64,000 nt of DNA from Brevibacillus parabrevis (lineage in GTDB: Bacteria; Bacillota; Bacilli; Brevibacillales; Brevibacillaceae), in assembly GCF_003710905.1 (NCBI RefSeq), contig NZ_RHHV01000008.1, positions 186,001-250,000 on the forward strand. The letters run 5' to 3'. The first letter of the stretch is position 1, and each line of letters starts with the position of its first letter. The notes under the pieces are model-generated. The model ran no database searches and was not told the origin of the DNA. It worked only from the letters and a program-made list of their open reading frames with translations. Positions 27,589 to 36,681 of the stretch are shown here, piece by piece. A program made the position numbers and the translations under genes.

Positions 27589-29010
27589 ATGAATGCCCTC
27601 AAAGTTGTTTGGCAGCAGCAGTTGGCCAAAGTCCGCAACAATCGGGACGTTCATGAAGTATTGCACGGTTCAGCGATTACGTTTCTGTTCCGGCTTTTCG
27701 GGTTTGTTCTGCTCTATTCGTTGCAGCTGTTTATTGCCAGGGAGTACGGGGCAGGCAATCTGGGCATTTACTCGCTGACGATCACGCTGCTCAACATCGG
27801 GATGGTGCTGGCGCTGTTTGGCACCGACACGGCGATCATCCGCTTGCTGGCCGAGTATCGGGCGCAGGGGGCGTCCCAGCGGATTCGGCAGTTGTTCAAC
27901 AAGGTTGCGGTCTGGACATTCGTGCCCTCTCTCCTGCTTTCGGGACTGTTCTATTTGTTTGCCGAGCCGATCTCCAGCTATGTGTTTGCCAACGAGCTGC
28001 CTGCGCAAACGCTGCGGGTGATGGCCTGGATGCTGCCGTTTGTCTCGCTTGCTAGACTGTACGCTTCGGCTTTCCGCGCCTTGCATCGCGTGACGGCGTC
28101 CGTGATCGTCGATACGGTGGGCATGCGCTTCCTCCATCTGCTGTTTCTCGTGATCGCGCTGCCCTTGCTTGCTCCGACTTCCAATCTGTTGATCGGCTTG
28201 CTCGCAGTCGCTGTCATTTTGAACACGCTGATCGGCATGGGGAAGTGGCATGTTGTGTCGCGAAGCATGAACGCGGGCATTCAGCCGCGCGAGATGGAGG
28301 AAGGCCAGGCCATCGGCTTTCGCACGCTTTGCGCCATGGCGATTCCGATGTACCTGAGCGCCTCGATGGAGCTGATCATGAGCTGGACAGACACGATCAT
28401 GCTGGGGATTTTTACAGACGCGGAAACAGTCGGAGTGTACAGCGTCGTCATTCGTCTCTCGATGGTGACCAGCTTTGCGCTCATCTCCATCAACACGATT
28501 CTCTCCCCGAAATTTTCCGAGATGTACGCCCGTGGGGATATGGACGGGCTGAGAAAAATGATTGCGTTTGCCAATCGGCTCATTTTTTTCGCATCTGCTC
28601 CGATCAATTTGCTGGTCGCCATTTTTGCCGCCCCGTTGCTTACCTTGTTCGGCGAAGAGTTCGCTGGCAGCAGTCTCGTCCTCGTCATTCTTTGTCTGGG
28701 GCAGTTTATCAACTTTTCTTCCGGCAGCGTCATTCCGCTTTTGACGATGACGGGCCGCCAGAAAACGTCGCGCAACATCCTCGTTTTTTCAGCCTTGCTC
28801 AACATTTGCGGCAACTGCCTGTTGATTCCCTGGCTTGGCATTACAGGAGCAGCAATCGCCACCGCTATCAGCCTGAGCTGTCGAGATATCTGTGCTTCGT
28901 ATTGGGCATACCGATATTTCGGTTTCCGCACGTGGTATATCCCGTTCTTCTCTGAAAAAAATTCCGTCTTGATACGAAGACGAGGTAATGAAGAAGGTGG
29001 CTTACGGTGA
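27589..29010 (+). CDS. Wzx-type flippase (MOP/PST superfamily)
   Basis: The 473-residue protein has 12-14 predicted transmembrane segments and no soluble domain. FIAREYGAGNLGIYSL near the N-terminus is the typical polysaccharide-transporter (PST) start. It should flip the undecaprenyl-linked repeat unit across the membrane for the Wzy polymerase encoded downstream. The ribosome site before ATG 27589 is weak (GCGGGGG). It overlaps the next gene by GTGA. The C-terminal tail is charged. Confidence 0.87.
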   Translation: MNALKVVWQQQLAKVRNNRDVHEVLHGSAITFLFRLFGFVLLYSLQLFIAREYGAGNLGIYSLTITLLNIGMVLALFGTDTAIIRLLAEYRAQGASQRIRQLFNKVAVWTFVPSLLLSGLFYLFAEPISSYVFANELPAQTLRVMAWMLPFVSLARLYASAFRALHRVTASVIVDTVGMRFLHLLFLVIALPLLAPTSNLLIGLLAVAVILNTLIGMGKWHVVSRSMNAGIQPREMEEGQAIGFRTLCAMAIPMYLSASMELIMSWTDTIMLGIFTDAETVGVYSVVIRLSMVTSFALISINTILSPKFSEMYARGDMDGLRKMIAFANRLIFFASAPINLLVAIFAAPLLTLFGEEFAGSSLVLVILCLGQFINFSSGSVIPLLTMTGRQKTSRNILVFSALLNICGNCLLIPWLGITGAAIATAISLSCRDICASYWAYRYFGFRTWYIPFFSEKNSVLIRRRGNEEGGLR

Positions 29011-29834
29011 AGGAAGACTTGTATCCGAACATGTTTTGGGACAGCGAGAAGATTCGAGATTGCCGGATTCAGGTGCAAAAGCCATGGGTTCGCGAGGAGT
29101 TTTGGTCGTACTATTTCTCCAGGCGCATCTCGATTTACTTGAGTCTGTTTTTGGCAAAAAGAAAAGGGGTTTCTCCGAATGCCATCACGATCGCGGGAAT
29201 CGCTGCCGGGCTGATCGCCGCCGCAGCTTTCATGTACGGATCGGCCGCGGCCTTTTTGATCGGGTGTTTTTTCTACCAAATGTGCTACCTCGCTGACTGC
29301 GTCGACGGAGAAGTCGCCCGGATCAAAAACCAGAACAGCGCAGGGGGCGTCTGGCTCGATATCGGATTGAACTACTCGCTGTACCTCGTCTCGTTCAGCG
29401 TCATCTACGGCGTCGCCAGCAGCCAGCCGACGCTCGGGCCGTACTTGATCTACCTGATCCTGTTTACGATTTTTACGGAAATATTGGCGACGAACGGTTC
29501 GGATCTCGCTTTTGGTCAAGGGAAAATCTCGCACGAAACTGTATCCATGCGCAAGCGCAGCAGATGGCTAGATGCCGGAGTGTTTCTGTTCCTGACCCAG
29601 ACAGGCTTCCAGAGTGGCGTGCTGATCGCCGCGCTCATGTGGGCATTTAGCGGACAGCATCAGTTTCTCGATTTATGGACGGGGTATCATCTGCTAGTGG
29701 GACTCCTCAGAGCGCTATACAAGCTGAAACTGAACATCAAGTATGTCACTTCATCGAGACAAGAGGGAGGGGAAGCACATGAAGGCTCTGCTCATGGCGG
29801 CAGGACTCGGATCAAGGATCAGCGGGCAAATTGA
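29007..29834 (+). CDS. CDP-alcohol phosphatidyltransferase family protein with altered motif
   Basis: A 275-residue membrane protein with six or so hydrophobic segments. The family motif D-x2-D-G-x2-A-R-x8-G-x3-D-x3-D is present as Asp97, Asp100-Gly101, Ala104-Arg105, Gly114 and Asp118, but the last Asp is Asn122. These enzymes transfer a phospho-alcohol between CMP and an acceptor alcohol. GTG 29007 follows AAGAAGGTGG. The gene overlaps the flippase stop and, by 56 bases, the nucleotidyltransferase gene. With that partner it resembles a split version of the fused inositol-1-phosphate cytidylyltransferase / CDP-alcohol transferase enzymes. The actual alcohol is unknown. Confidence 0.8.
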   Translation: MKEDLYPNMFWDSEKIRDCRIQVQKPWVREEFWSYYFSRRISIYLSLFLAKRKGVSPNAITIAGIAAGLIAAAAFMYGSAAAFLIGCFFYQMCYLADCVDGEVARIKNQNSAGGVWLDIGLNYSLYLVSFSVIYGVASSQPTLGPYLIYLILFTIFTEILATNGSDLAFGQGKISHETVSMRKRSRWLDAGVFLFLTQTGFQSGVLIAALMWAFSGQHQFLDLWTGYHLLVGLLRALYKLKLNIKYVTSSRQEGGEAHEGSAHGGRTRIKDQRAN

Positions 29835-30495
29835 CGGCAGCCCGAAATGCACGATCGATATCGGCAACCAGGCGTTGATCGAAAATACGATTTTGGAGTT
29901 GAAGCGAAAAGGGATTCACGAGATTGCCATGGTCGTCGGATACCGTGCTCACGTGATTACCAGTCTGCTTGGCGGCGAAAACATCCGCTTTTTTCACAAC
30001 CCGTTTTACGATCGCACCAACAGCATCGCCTCCATGTGGTTTGCCCGCGATTTTCTGACGGACAGCGACTGCCTCTTGCTCAACGCGGATGTGTATTTTG
30101 AAGAGCAAGTATTGGATGTCGTGCTCCAGGAGACGAGGAGTCCGGTCATGTTCGCCGACCCTTCCCGCAGGGCGGAAGGCGATTACAAATTCGGCTACGA
30201 AAACGGCCTTTTGCAAAAGCACGGCAAAGAACTCCCCCTGGAGGAGACGACAGGGGAATACGTCGGAATTGCCCGGCTGCACCGCGAGTTTGTCCCGATC
30301 TTTCAGGAGCGGCTGCAAAGTCTGATTTTGCAGCGGCAGCACGATTTGTGGTGGGAAAATGTTCTGTATTCGTTTTTGGGAGAAAGAGACGTGCATGTGG
30401 CGCAAATACCGCCGGGGCTGTTCTGGGCAGAGGTAGATACATGGGAGGACTACAAGCGGATTCTTCATTTTACGAATCATTTGGCACATATGTAG
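29779..30495 (+). CDS. NTP-transferase family nucleotidyltransferase
   Basis: A 238-residue protein with the Rossmann-like NTP-transferase start LLMAAGLGSRI, a later SPKCTIDIG (the usual lysine-containing SPK segment) and DCLLLNADVYF with a metal-binding Asp. The form resembles phosphocholine or inositol-phosphate cytidylyltransferases (LicC, IPCT) more than glucose-1-phosphate enzymes. The adjacent CDP-alcohol transferase suggests it makes a CDP-activated alcohol. GAGGGAGGGG lies 6 bases before ATG 29779; the longer reading at 29743 lacks a site. Confidence 0.8.
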   Translation: MKALLMAAGLGSRISGQIDGSPKCTIDIGNQALIENTILELKRKGIHEIAMVVGYRAHVITSLLGGENIRFFHNPFYDRTNSIASMWFARDFLTDSDCLLLNADVYFEEQVLDVVLQETRSPVMFADPSRRAEGDYKFGYENGLLQKHGKELPLEETTGEYVGIARLHREFVPIFQERLQSLILQRQHDLWWENVLYSFLGERDVHVAQIPPGLFWAEVDTWEDYKRILHFTNHLAHM

Positions 30496-30498
30496 GCG

Positions 30499-31698
30499 AT
30501 GGCTAAAGCAAAGCTCTCGCTGGACAAAGTTCTGCTGTTTCTCTATGTACTGCTGAAGCCCTTCTACTTCTTCCCGAGCGGAAATCCGCAAATTGCCGAT
30601 TTTGTCATGATGCTTCTCATCGCGTATACGTTTTTGTTTCAGCTGAAATGGCTGGAACGCAAATACCGTTTTTTCGTCGTGATTACGCTGTTATTTTTAT
30701 ACGATATTTTGCTGGTGAACGGGATTTGGGCGATCGCTTTGGGCGGCGTCATGGAAGTGTTTGAGTCGACGAAATGGTATTTGTACAACGGAGCGGTCAT
30801 GCTGACCATCATCGTGCTGGGCCAGCGTGATCCCCGCGGCTATGCGAAATGGCTGTTTTGGGCGGTCGCCTGTTCGCTTGCTGTGCAGACACTTGCGCTG
30901 CTCTTTGGACTTGCCCCGGGGGAGCATGACTTCCGTCAGGCGCTGTTTTTCAACAACCCGAATCAGCTCGGCTACTACGGCTTGCTTTGTCTCGGGATTT
31001 GCCTGTTTTGCGCCCGCTTTTTTCCTGTCAAATCGCTCTACCTGTTCCTCGTTATCGGCTGCTCGCTGAGCGTGATTGCCGCCTCGTTGTCCAAAGCAGC
31101 GATCTTGAGTGCCGTGCTGATGTACCTCGTGTTTCTGTTCGTCTCGTCAAAAGAGCGGACAGGGCTTTTTTGGCAAAATGCGTTGTGTGTGCTCGCTCTC
31201 TTTTTTCTGCTGTTTTGCGTATCGCTGTACACGAATGAAAACGTATTGCACGATGCGACCATTTACACACAAGTAAAAGAGCGGATGGAAACATTGGGGG
31301 AGGACTCGGACGACAATTTGGCATCCAGAGGCTACGACAGGATCGCCAATCATCCGCAGTACGTGTTTTTCGGTGCCGGAGAAGGGCAGTATGAGCGGTT
31401 TGAGAGCACGATTACGCTCGAACTGCACTCGACGATTGCCAATCTGTTCTTTTCGTACGGCATTGTGGGCACGTTGCTGTTTTTGCTGCTTTTGTACGCT
31501 GGCGTGAGAGGGCATCGGCTGTACTCCTGGTATCCGCTCTTTTTTCAAATTGTGTACGGCTTGACGCACAACGGCATCCGCGAAACGTTTTTCTGGATCT
31601 TGCTGGCGCTCTATTGTGTGACAGCCGGACTGAGTCTTGGCTCAATCAAAAATGGCGGTGACCTGCATGGGAAAAATCTTGCAAATTTGCGCAATTGA
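30499..31698 (+). CDS. O-antigen ligase / Wzy polymerase-like membrane protein
   Basis: A 399-residue protein with 10-12 transmembrane segments and one large extracytoplasmic loop (about residues 245-310). FFNNPNQLGYYGL and the C-terminal ELHSTIANLFFSYGIVG match the Wzy_C/RfaL signature regions. It should polymerise repeat units delivered by the flippase. The start lies 3 bases after the previous stop without a strong ribosome site, so translation is probably coupled. It overlaps the next gene by 32 bases. Confidence 0.82.
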   Translation: MAKAKLSLDKVLLFLYVLLKPFYFFPSGNPQIADFVMMLLIAYTFLFQLKWLERKYRFFVVITLLFLYDILLVNGIWAIALGGVMEVFESTKWYLYNGAVMLTIIVLGQRDPRGYAKWLFWAVACSLAVQTLALLFGLAPGEHDFRQALFFNNPNQLGYYGLLCLGICLFCARFFPVKSLYLFLVIGCSLSVIAASLSKAAILSAVLMYLVFLFVSSKERTGLFWQNALCVLALFFLLFCVSLYTNENVLHDATIYTQVKERMETLGEDSDDNLASRGYDRIANHPQYVFFGAGEGQYERFESTITLELHSTIANLFFSYGIVGTLLFLLLLYAGVRGHRLYSWYPLFFQIVYGLTHNGIRETFFWILLALYCVTAGLSLGSIKNGGDLHGKNLANLRN

Positions 31699-32893
31699 CC
31701 GATCAGTGGAAAGCTTGCTGCTGCCGCTGATCGAAAAGCTGACGGACGAAGGCCACGAAGTGCATACCGCTTGCACGGATACCGGACGGTTCGCGTCGCT
31801 GCGGGCTATGGGCCACGTCCTTTGGCATATCCCGATCAAACGTAAAATCGCCCCCGTCTCCAATTGCCGTTCCATCCACGCCCTGTATCGGCTGATGAAG
31901 CAGGAGCAGTACGATGCGGTGCACGTTCACACGCCGATAGCGGCGGTTCTCGGGCGGGTGGCAGCGAAGCTCGCAGGTGTCCATCCGGTCATTTATACGG
32001 CGCACGGCTATTACTTTCACGACGGAATGAGCAGGGGCGAGTACCAGTTTTACTACGGGCTGGAAAAGTGGTTCGCCAAGCACCTGACAGACTACTTGCT
32101 CTTGCAAAGCAGGGAGGATTACGAATTGAGCGTGCAGGAAGGTTTTGCCCCTCCGGAGCGGATCGTGCACCTCGGAAACGGGGTGGATGTGGAACGCCGC
32201 TTCCATCCGCAGGCAGTCACGAGCGAGGAGGCTGCGCAAGTGCGCGCTGCTCTCGGCATCGGCCAGGAAGAGCTGGTCATCGCGTACGTGGGCCGGATGG
32301 TGAGCGAAAAAGGGATATTCGAGCTGCTGGAGGCGTTTCACAGGCTGGCGAGAGAATCGCCGCGCGTGCGTCTTTTGCTGGTGGGGGAAGTATTGGCGAG
32401 CGAGCGGGACCAGCGCGGACAAGATTTGCAGCAGCTTTGCCTGTCGCATCCGCAAATCGTCCTGACCGGATTTCGCTCGGACATCCCCCAGCTGCTTGCG
32501 GCAAGCGACATCTTCGTCCTGCCTTCCCACCGCGAAGGCTTGCCCCGGTCGATCATCGAAGCGATGGCGATGGGCAAGCCGATCGTCGCCACGAACATTC
32601 GCGGCTGCCGGGAAGAAGTGACGGACGGCGTGAATGGACTTTTGGTAGAGCCGAAGCATAGCGAATATTTGTACAAGGCTCTGAAAAAGCTCGCTTTGGA
32701 CGCCAGGCTTCGCGAAGCGTACGGACAAAACAGCCGCTACCTTGCGGAGGAGCATTTCAACGAGCGACATGTCCTCGACAGGCAAGCCCGCCTGTTCGCC
32801 GAGTTGATCGCCGCCAAAACAAAGCCGCCGCGCACGGAAAAGGAGGTTGACGAACGGATTGGGCACAACAGGAGCGTTGGTCATATCCCTTGA
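31667..32893 (+). CDS. GT4 family glycosyltransferase
   Basis: A 408-residue GT-B protein. The C-terminal donor domain shows VGRMVSEKGIFELLEAF, a LLLVGE strand and the E-x7-E motif in HREGLPRSIIEAMAMGKPIVAT. The N-terminal domain has VHVHTPIAAVLGR, common in EPS transferases. It is cytoplasmic and membrane-associated, adding a sugar to the lipid-linked repeat unit. ATG 31667 is preferred (GGCGGTGA 5 bases upstream) over an in-frame ATG at 31652. It overlaps both neighbouring genes. Confidence 0.87.
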   Translation: MGKILQICAIDRSVESLLLPLIEKLTDEGHEVHTACTDTGRFASLRAMGHVLWHIPIKRKIAPVSNCRSIHALYRLMKQEQYDAVHVHTPIAAVLGRVAAKLAGVHPVIYTAHGYYFHDGMSRGEYQFYYGLEKWFAKHLTDYLLLQSREDYELSVQEGFAPPERIVHLGNGVDVERRFHPQAVTSEEAAQVRAALGIGQEELVIAYVGRMVSEKGIFELLEAFHRLARESPRVRLLLVGEVLASERDQRGQDLQQLCLSHPQIVLTGFRSDIPQLLAASDIFVLPSHREGLPRSIIEAMAMGKPIVATNIRGCREEVTDGVNGLLVEPKHSEYLYKALKKLALDARLREAYGQNSRYLAEEHFNERHVLDRQARLFAELIAAKTKPPRTEKEVDERIGHNRSVGHIP

Positions 32894-33872
32894 TTTTGAA
32901 CTGTACTGGGGCGTGCGCGACAAAAGAGCGCTGTCTTCCTGCCAGGAAAATTTGCACGGAACTCGCCAGGTCATTCCCGCCATTTTGGAGCTTTTTCAAA
33001 AATACGAGATTCACGCTACCTGGGCTACGGTCGGCTTTTTGTTCTGCGAGTCGCGCGAGGAACTGATGAGCACGCTTCCCGGACTGTTGCCAGACTATGC
33101 AGACGCCAACTTGTCGCCTTACCGTTACTTGCAGTCGGGAACGGTGGGAGAACGCGAGCAGGCCGATCCGTATCACTACGCTCCGTCCCTCATTCGACTG
33201 ATCTCCTCCTACCCGCACCAGTTCATCGGCAGCCACACGCACTCCCACTACTATTGCCTGGAGCCGGGACAGACCGCCCAGACGTTTGCAGCAGATTTGG
33301 CCGCCTGCAAAAAAGTGGCGTGCAAGAAAGGACATTCCCCGACGAGCATCGTTTTTCCGCGCAATCAGCTCCAGCCTGCCTATTTGGCGCTCTGCAAAAA
33401 GCACGGCTTCACTTCGTACCGCGGAAACGAGCCAGCGTGGATGTACCGCGCCGGGCCGGGAGCGGAAGACTCGCTGTTCAAACGGGCTTTGCGGCTTGCC
33501 GACTCGTACGTCAATTTGAGCGGACATCACGCTTACGACAAGCTGTTCACGAGTCGGGAAGGGCTTGTCAACGTCCCTTCCAGCCGTTTTTTGCGGCCTT
33601 ATTCGCCCAAGCTTCGCTGGCTGGAAGATCTCCGGTATGCACGGCTCAGGCGCGACTTGCTGTTTGCCGCGAAACATCAGCGACTGTATCACTTGTGGTG
33701 GCACCCGGAAAACTTCGGCAGCTATCCGGCGGAAAATGTGCGTTTTCTGGAGCGGCTTCTCGCCTATTTTGCCGATTTGCGCCGCCAGTACGGGATGCAG
33801 AGTCTCAGCATGGAGGAGGCGGCAGCGGACTGGAACAAGCAAAAGGAGGGGCGGCATGAAGCTTTTGTTTGA
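32859..33872 (+). CDS. Polysaccharide deacetylase family protein, variant motif 1
   Basis: About 337 residues. Motif 2 (H-x3-H) is present as HTHSH. Motif 1 reads SLDFELYWG, so the usual Asp-Asp pair is Asp-Phe-Glu, a form seen in EPS-cluster deacetylases. It may remove N- or O-acetyl groups from the repeat unit. There is no signal peptide, so it probably acts in the cytoplasm. The start is uncertain. AGGAGG at 32841-32846 touches a TTG at 32847 (too close) and is 12 bases from TTG 32859 (long). The gene overlaps the GT4 gene. Confidence 0.72.
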   Translation: MGTTGALVISLDFELYWGVRDKRALSSCQENLHGTRQVIPAILELFQKYEIHATWATVGFLFCESREELMSTLPGLLPDYADANLSPYRYLQSGTVGEREQADPYHYAPSLIRLISSYPHQFIGSHTHSHYYCLEPGQTAQTFAADLAACKKVACKKGHSPTSIVFPRNQLQPAYLALCKKHGFTSYRGNEPAWMYRAGPGAEDSLFKRALRLADSYVNLSGHHAYDKLFTSREGLVNVPSSRFLRPYSPKLRWLEDLRYARLRRDLLFAAKHQRLYHLWWHPENFGSYPAENVRFLERLLAYFADLRRQYGMQSLSMEEAAADWNKQKEGRHEAFV

Positions 33873-34503
33873 TCGGCTGGTCGCTTTGTCGCTGTTAATC
33901 GCGGTTTCGCCTCTGCTGCTCGTGTTGTCCGTGTTGATTCGCTGCAAGCTCGGTGCCCCGGTCTTTTTCGTCCAGGAGCGCCCGGGCCGCTACGGAAAGC
34001 CCTTTTTCATCTATAAATTTCGCACGATGACCGACCAGCGGGACACGTCCGGCGAGTTGCTATCAGACGCCCAGAGGCTGACGCCATTCGGCATGATGCT
34101 CAGGAAATACAGCCTGGATGAGCTGCCGCAGTTGTGGAATGTGTTGAAGGGCGAGCTGAGTCTCGTCGGGCCGAGGCCGCTGCTCATGGAGTATCTCCCG
34201 CTGTATACCCCCCGGCAAATGAAACGGCACGATGTGCTGCCGGGCATTACCGGATGGGCGCAAGTCAACGGACGAAACGCGATTACATGGGAGCAAAAAT
34301 TCGAACTGGATGTCTGGTACGTGGAAAATCGCAGCTTTCTCCTCGACATGAAAATATTGCTGTTGACCGTCAAGCGGGTCTTGCAAAAAACCGGAATCAG
34401 TCACGAAGGCTGCGTCACGATGGAAAAATTCACGGGAAGCAAACAGGCAGAGCAGGCTAGGAGGGACTTGCGTGAGTTTGATCGTGCTTACGAATCAGGA
34501 TGA
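33856..34503 (+). CDS. Small phosphoglycosyl transferase (PglC-like sugar transferase)
   Basis: A 215-residue protein with one N-terminal hydrophobic re-entrant helix, then the bacterial sugar transferase core: [30 protein letters not shown] and [13 protein letters not shown]. This monotopic class moves a sugar-phosphate from a UDP-sugar to undecaprenyl phosphate, starting the repeat unit. The PglC size, together with the CapD/PglF dehydratase and a PglE-like aminotransferase in the operon, suggests a diamino-sugar first residue. AGGAGGGG lies 5 bases before ATG 33856. Confidence 0.88.
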   Translation: MKLLFDRLVALSLLIAVSPLLLVLSVLIRCKLGAPVFFVQERPGRYGKPFFIYKFRTMTDQRDTSGELLSDAQRLTPFGMMLRKYSLDELPQLWNVLKGELSLVGPRPLLMEYLPLYTPRQMKRHDVLPGITGWAQVNGRNAITWEQKFELDVWYVENRSFLLDMKILLLTVKRVLQKTGISHEGCVTMEKFTGSKQAEQARRDLREFDRAYESG

Positions 34504-35500
34504 CTGGACGTGCTGTATGCGCGAGGTGGCGCATTTGGACATTTCCTACACAAAAGAGTACGTAAGCCTGTACGCCGAGCGAGAAGGGGGAGTGCCGGAA
34601 GCGGTGTTCTTCTCAGAGGGAGAGGAGCGGATTTTTTATCCGTATGTGGTGCGCTCCCTCGACTCGTTCCTCCCGGGCTATTCGGATATCGTATCGATCG
34701 GGTACGGCGGCCCGTCGCTGTGTTCCAAGCAAAGCGTGGTCCAGTCGTTTTCCGCGCAGTTTCACGCCTATTGCCAGAGCAAAAAGTACGTAACAGAAAC
34801 GGTGCGTTTTCACCCGCTTTTGAACAACGCCGAACTGTTTCGCGATCAGATGCAGCTTGATCTCGTGCGCGAAACGATTGCTGTCGATGTGCGGCCCTCG
34901 CTCGCCCAGATTCAGGCGCAGTACAGTCAAAATGTCAGGCGCAATATGAAAAAGGCCAAAGACCATGCGGTGAGAATAGTGGAAGGAAAAAGCAATCATG
35001 ACCTCGCGGCTTTCATTTCGTTGTATCGCGAGACGATGGAGCGCAATCACGCTGGCGCTTCCTATTATTATGACAATCCGTTTTTTGCCGGACTGTTGCA
35101 GGAAACGGCGCTGTGCAAGCCGCGACTGTTGCTGGCGATTCACGATGACATCGCGGTAGCGGGCGCGATCATGCTGTGCGGCAGCCGTTATGCCCATTTC
35201 CATCTGGGAGCATCGCACACGGAGGACATGCCGCTCGGGATCAATCATTTGCTGTTCGATGCGATGATTTCGCTGGCGAAGGAGGACGGACTGGATTACT
35301 TGCTGCTCGGGGGAGGAAATCAGGAGCAAGACGGTCTGTTTCGCTTCAAGGCATCGTTTACAAAAGATGCGCCTTATCCTTACTGGATGGGCAAGCGTGT
35401 GCACGACGAAGAGGTGTACCAGGTGCTATGCGAACAAAATCGGGCGGATGACGCGGGAAGTTCGACTTTTTTTCCCGCCTACCGCGCATGGGGGAAATGA
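34472..35500 (+). CDS. FemAB/GNAT-like acyl- or aminoacyltransferase
   Basis: The 342-residue protein has two GNAT-like halves with [12 protein letters not shown] in the middle and a C-terminal [27 protein letters not shown] segment, as in FemAB and EPS-associated Acetyltransf_6 proteins. Such enzymes add acetyl groups or transfer amino acids from aminoacyl-tRNA to amines. In this operon it may acylate an amino group made by the aminotransferase encoded next. GTG 34472 follows TAGGAGGG; the gene overlaps the PGT gene by 32 bases. The acyl donor cannot be read from the sequence. Confidence 0.78.
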   Translation: MSLIVLTNQDDWTCCMREVAHLDISYTKEYVSLYAEREGGVPEAVFFSEGEERIFYPYVVRSLDSFLPGYSDIVSIGYGGPSLCSKQSVVQSFSAQFHAYCQSKKYVTETVRFHPLLNNAELFRDQMQLDLVRETIAVDVRPSLAQIQAQYSQNVRRNMKKAKDHAVRIVEGKSNHDLAAFISLYRETMERNHAGASYYYDNPFFAGLLQETALCKPRLLLAIHDDIAVAGAIMLCGSRYAHFHLGASHTEDMPLGINHLLFDAMISLAKEDGLDYLLLGGGNQEQDGLFRFKASFTKDAPYPYWMGKRVHDEEVYQVLCEQNRADDAGSSTFFPAYRAWGK

Positions 35501-35502
35501 AT

Positions 35503-36681
35503 ATGGGGGAACAATCGCGCATTTTTTTGTCGCCGCCGCACATGGGAACAGAGGAGCAGGAGCTTGTTGCCCACGCCTTCGCCTCCAACTGGATTGCGCC
35601 GCTCGGGGAGCATGTCGATGCGTTTGAGCACGAAGTCGCCCGGTATGTCGGGACAAAAGGAGCGCTTGCCGTCTCGTCAGGCACGGCGGCCATCCATCTG
35701 GGGCTGCGCTTGGCCGGGGTCGGGCCGGGCGATCTCGTGTTTTGCTCCAGTCTGACTTTTGTGGCGAGCGCCAATCCGATCTTGTACTTGGGAGCCACTC
35801 CCGTCTTTATCGATTCCGATGAAGCGACCTGGAACATGTCGGAGGCGGCGCTTGCGAGAGCGCTGCGAGAAGCAAACGAGCTAGGGCAATTGCCCAAGGC
35901 TGTCGTCATCGTTCACTTGTACGGGCAAAGCGCCGACATGGGGCCGCTCATTGCGCTGTGCGAGCAATACAAGGTCGCGGTCGTGGAAGACGCGGCAGAG
36001 TCGCTGGGCGCCGACTACAAAGGGAGAATGAGCGGCTCCTTGGGGCATTTCGGCATTTTTTCGTTCAACGGCAACAAAATCATTACGACCTCCGGCGGGG
36101 GCATGCTCGTCTCGGACGATCTCGAAGCTTTGGAGCGAGCGCGCTTTTGGGCGATGCAGGCCCGCGAGCGGGAACGCCATTATGAACATGTGCAGATGGG
36201 CTACAACTATCGGTTGAGCAATTTGCTGGCGGCTGTCGGCAGAGGGCAATTGCGCGTGCTGGAGGAGCGGGTGGCGGCGAGAAGGCGAATCTATCAACGC
36301 TATGCAGCGGCGCTTCAGCCGTATGCTGGCATCACCTTCATGCCGGAATCTCCGACAGGGAGAGCGACGCGCTGGCTGACGGCGCTGACGGTTGACCCCG
36401 AGCAGGCCGGAATTACCGCAACGCAACTGATTGATGCATTGGAAAAGGCAAACATCGAGGCGCGGCCCGTGTGGAAGCCGATGCACCGCCAGCCGCTGTT
36501 TGCAGGGTGCCGCTACTACCCGCACGAGCTGGGGTACAGCGTGTCTGACGAGCTGTACGCGCGTGGCGTCTGCCTTCCTTCCGGCTCCAGTCTGGGCGAC
36601 GAACAGCAGGAGCGGGTCATTTCCGTGATCAGGAGTTGCCTGTCGGGACGCGCGAAGGAGGTCGGTCATGTACACTTATGA
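35503..36681 (+). CDS. DegT/DnrJ/EryC1 family sugar aminotransferase (PglE-like)
   Basis: A 392-residue PLP enzyme. The Schiff-base lysine is Lys192 in SFNGNKIITTSGGGML, with VVEDAAESLGA upstream and AVSSGTAAIHLGLRL for cofactor phosphate binding. The family aminates 4-keto or 3-keto nucleotide sugars, and the LSPPHMGTEEQ start is typical of the PglE / bacillosamine branch. It likely acts on the product of the CapD-type dehydratase at 23141. Of three nearby in-frame ATGs, 35503 is best because GGGGA sits 7 bases upstream. It overlaps the decarboxylase gene. Confidence 0.88.
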   Translation: MGEQSRIFLSPPHMGTEEQELVAHAFASNWIAPLGEHVDAFEHEVARYVGTKGALAVSSGTAAIHLGLRLAGVGPGDLVFCSSLTFVASANPILYLGATPVFIDSDEATWNMSEAALARALREANELGQLPKAVVIVHLYGQSADMGPLIALCEQYKVAVVEDAAESLGADYKGRMSGSLGHFGIFSFNGNKIITTSGGGMLVSDDLEALERARFWAMQARERERHYEHVQMGYNYRLSNLLAAVGRGQLRVLEERVAARRRIYQRYAAALQPYAGITFMPESPTGRATRWLTALTVDPEQAGITATQLIDALEKANIEARPVWKPMHRQPLFAGCRYYPHELGYSVSDELYARGVCLPSGSSLGDEQQERVISVIRSCLSGRAKEVGHVHL

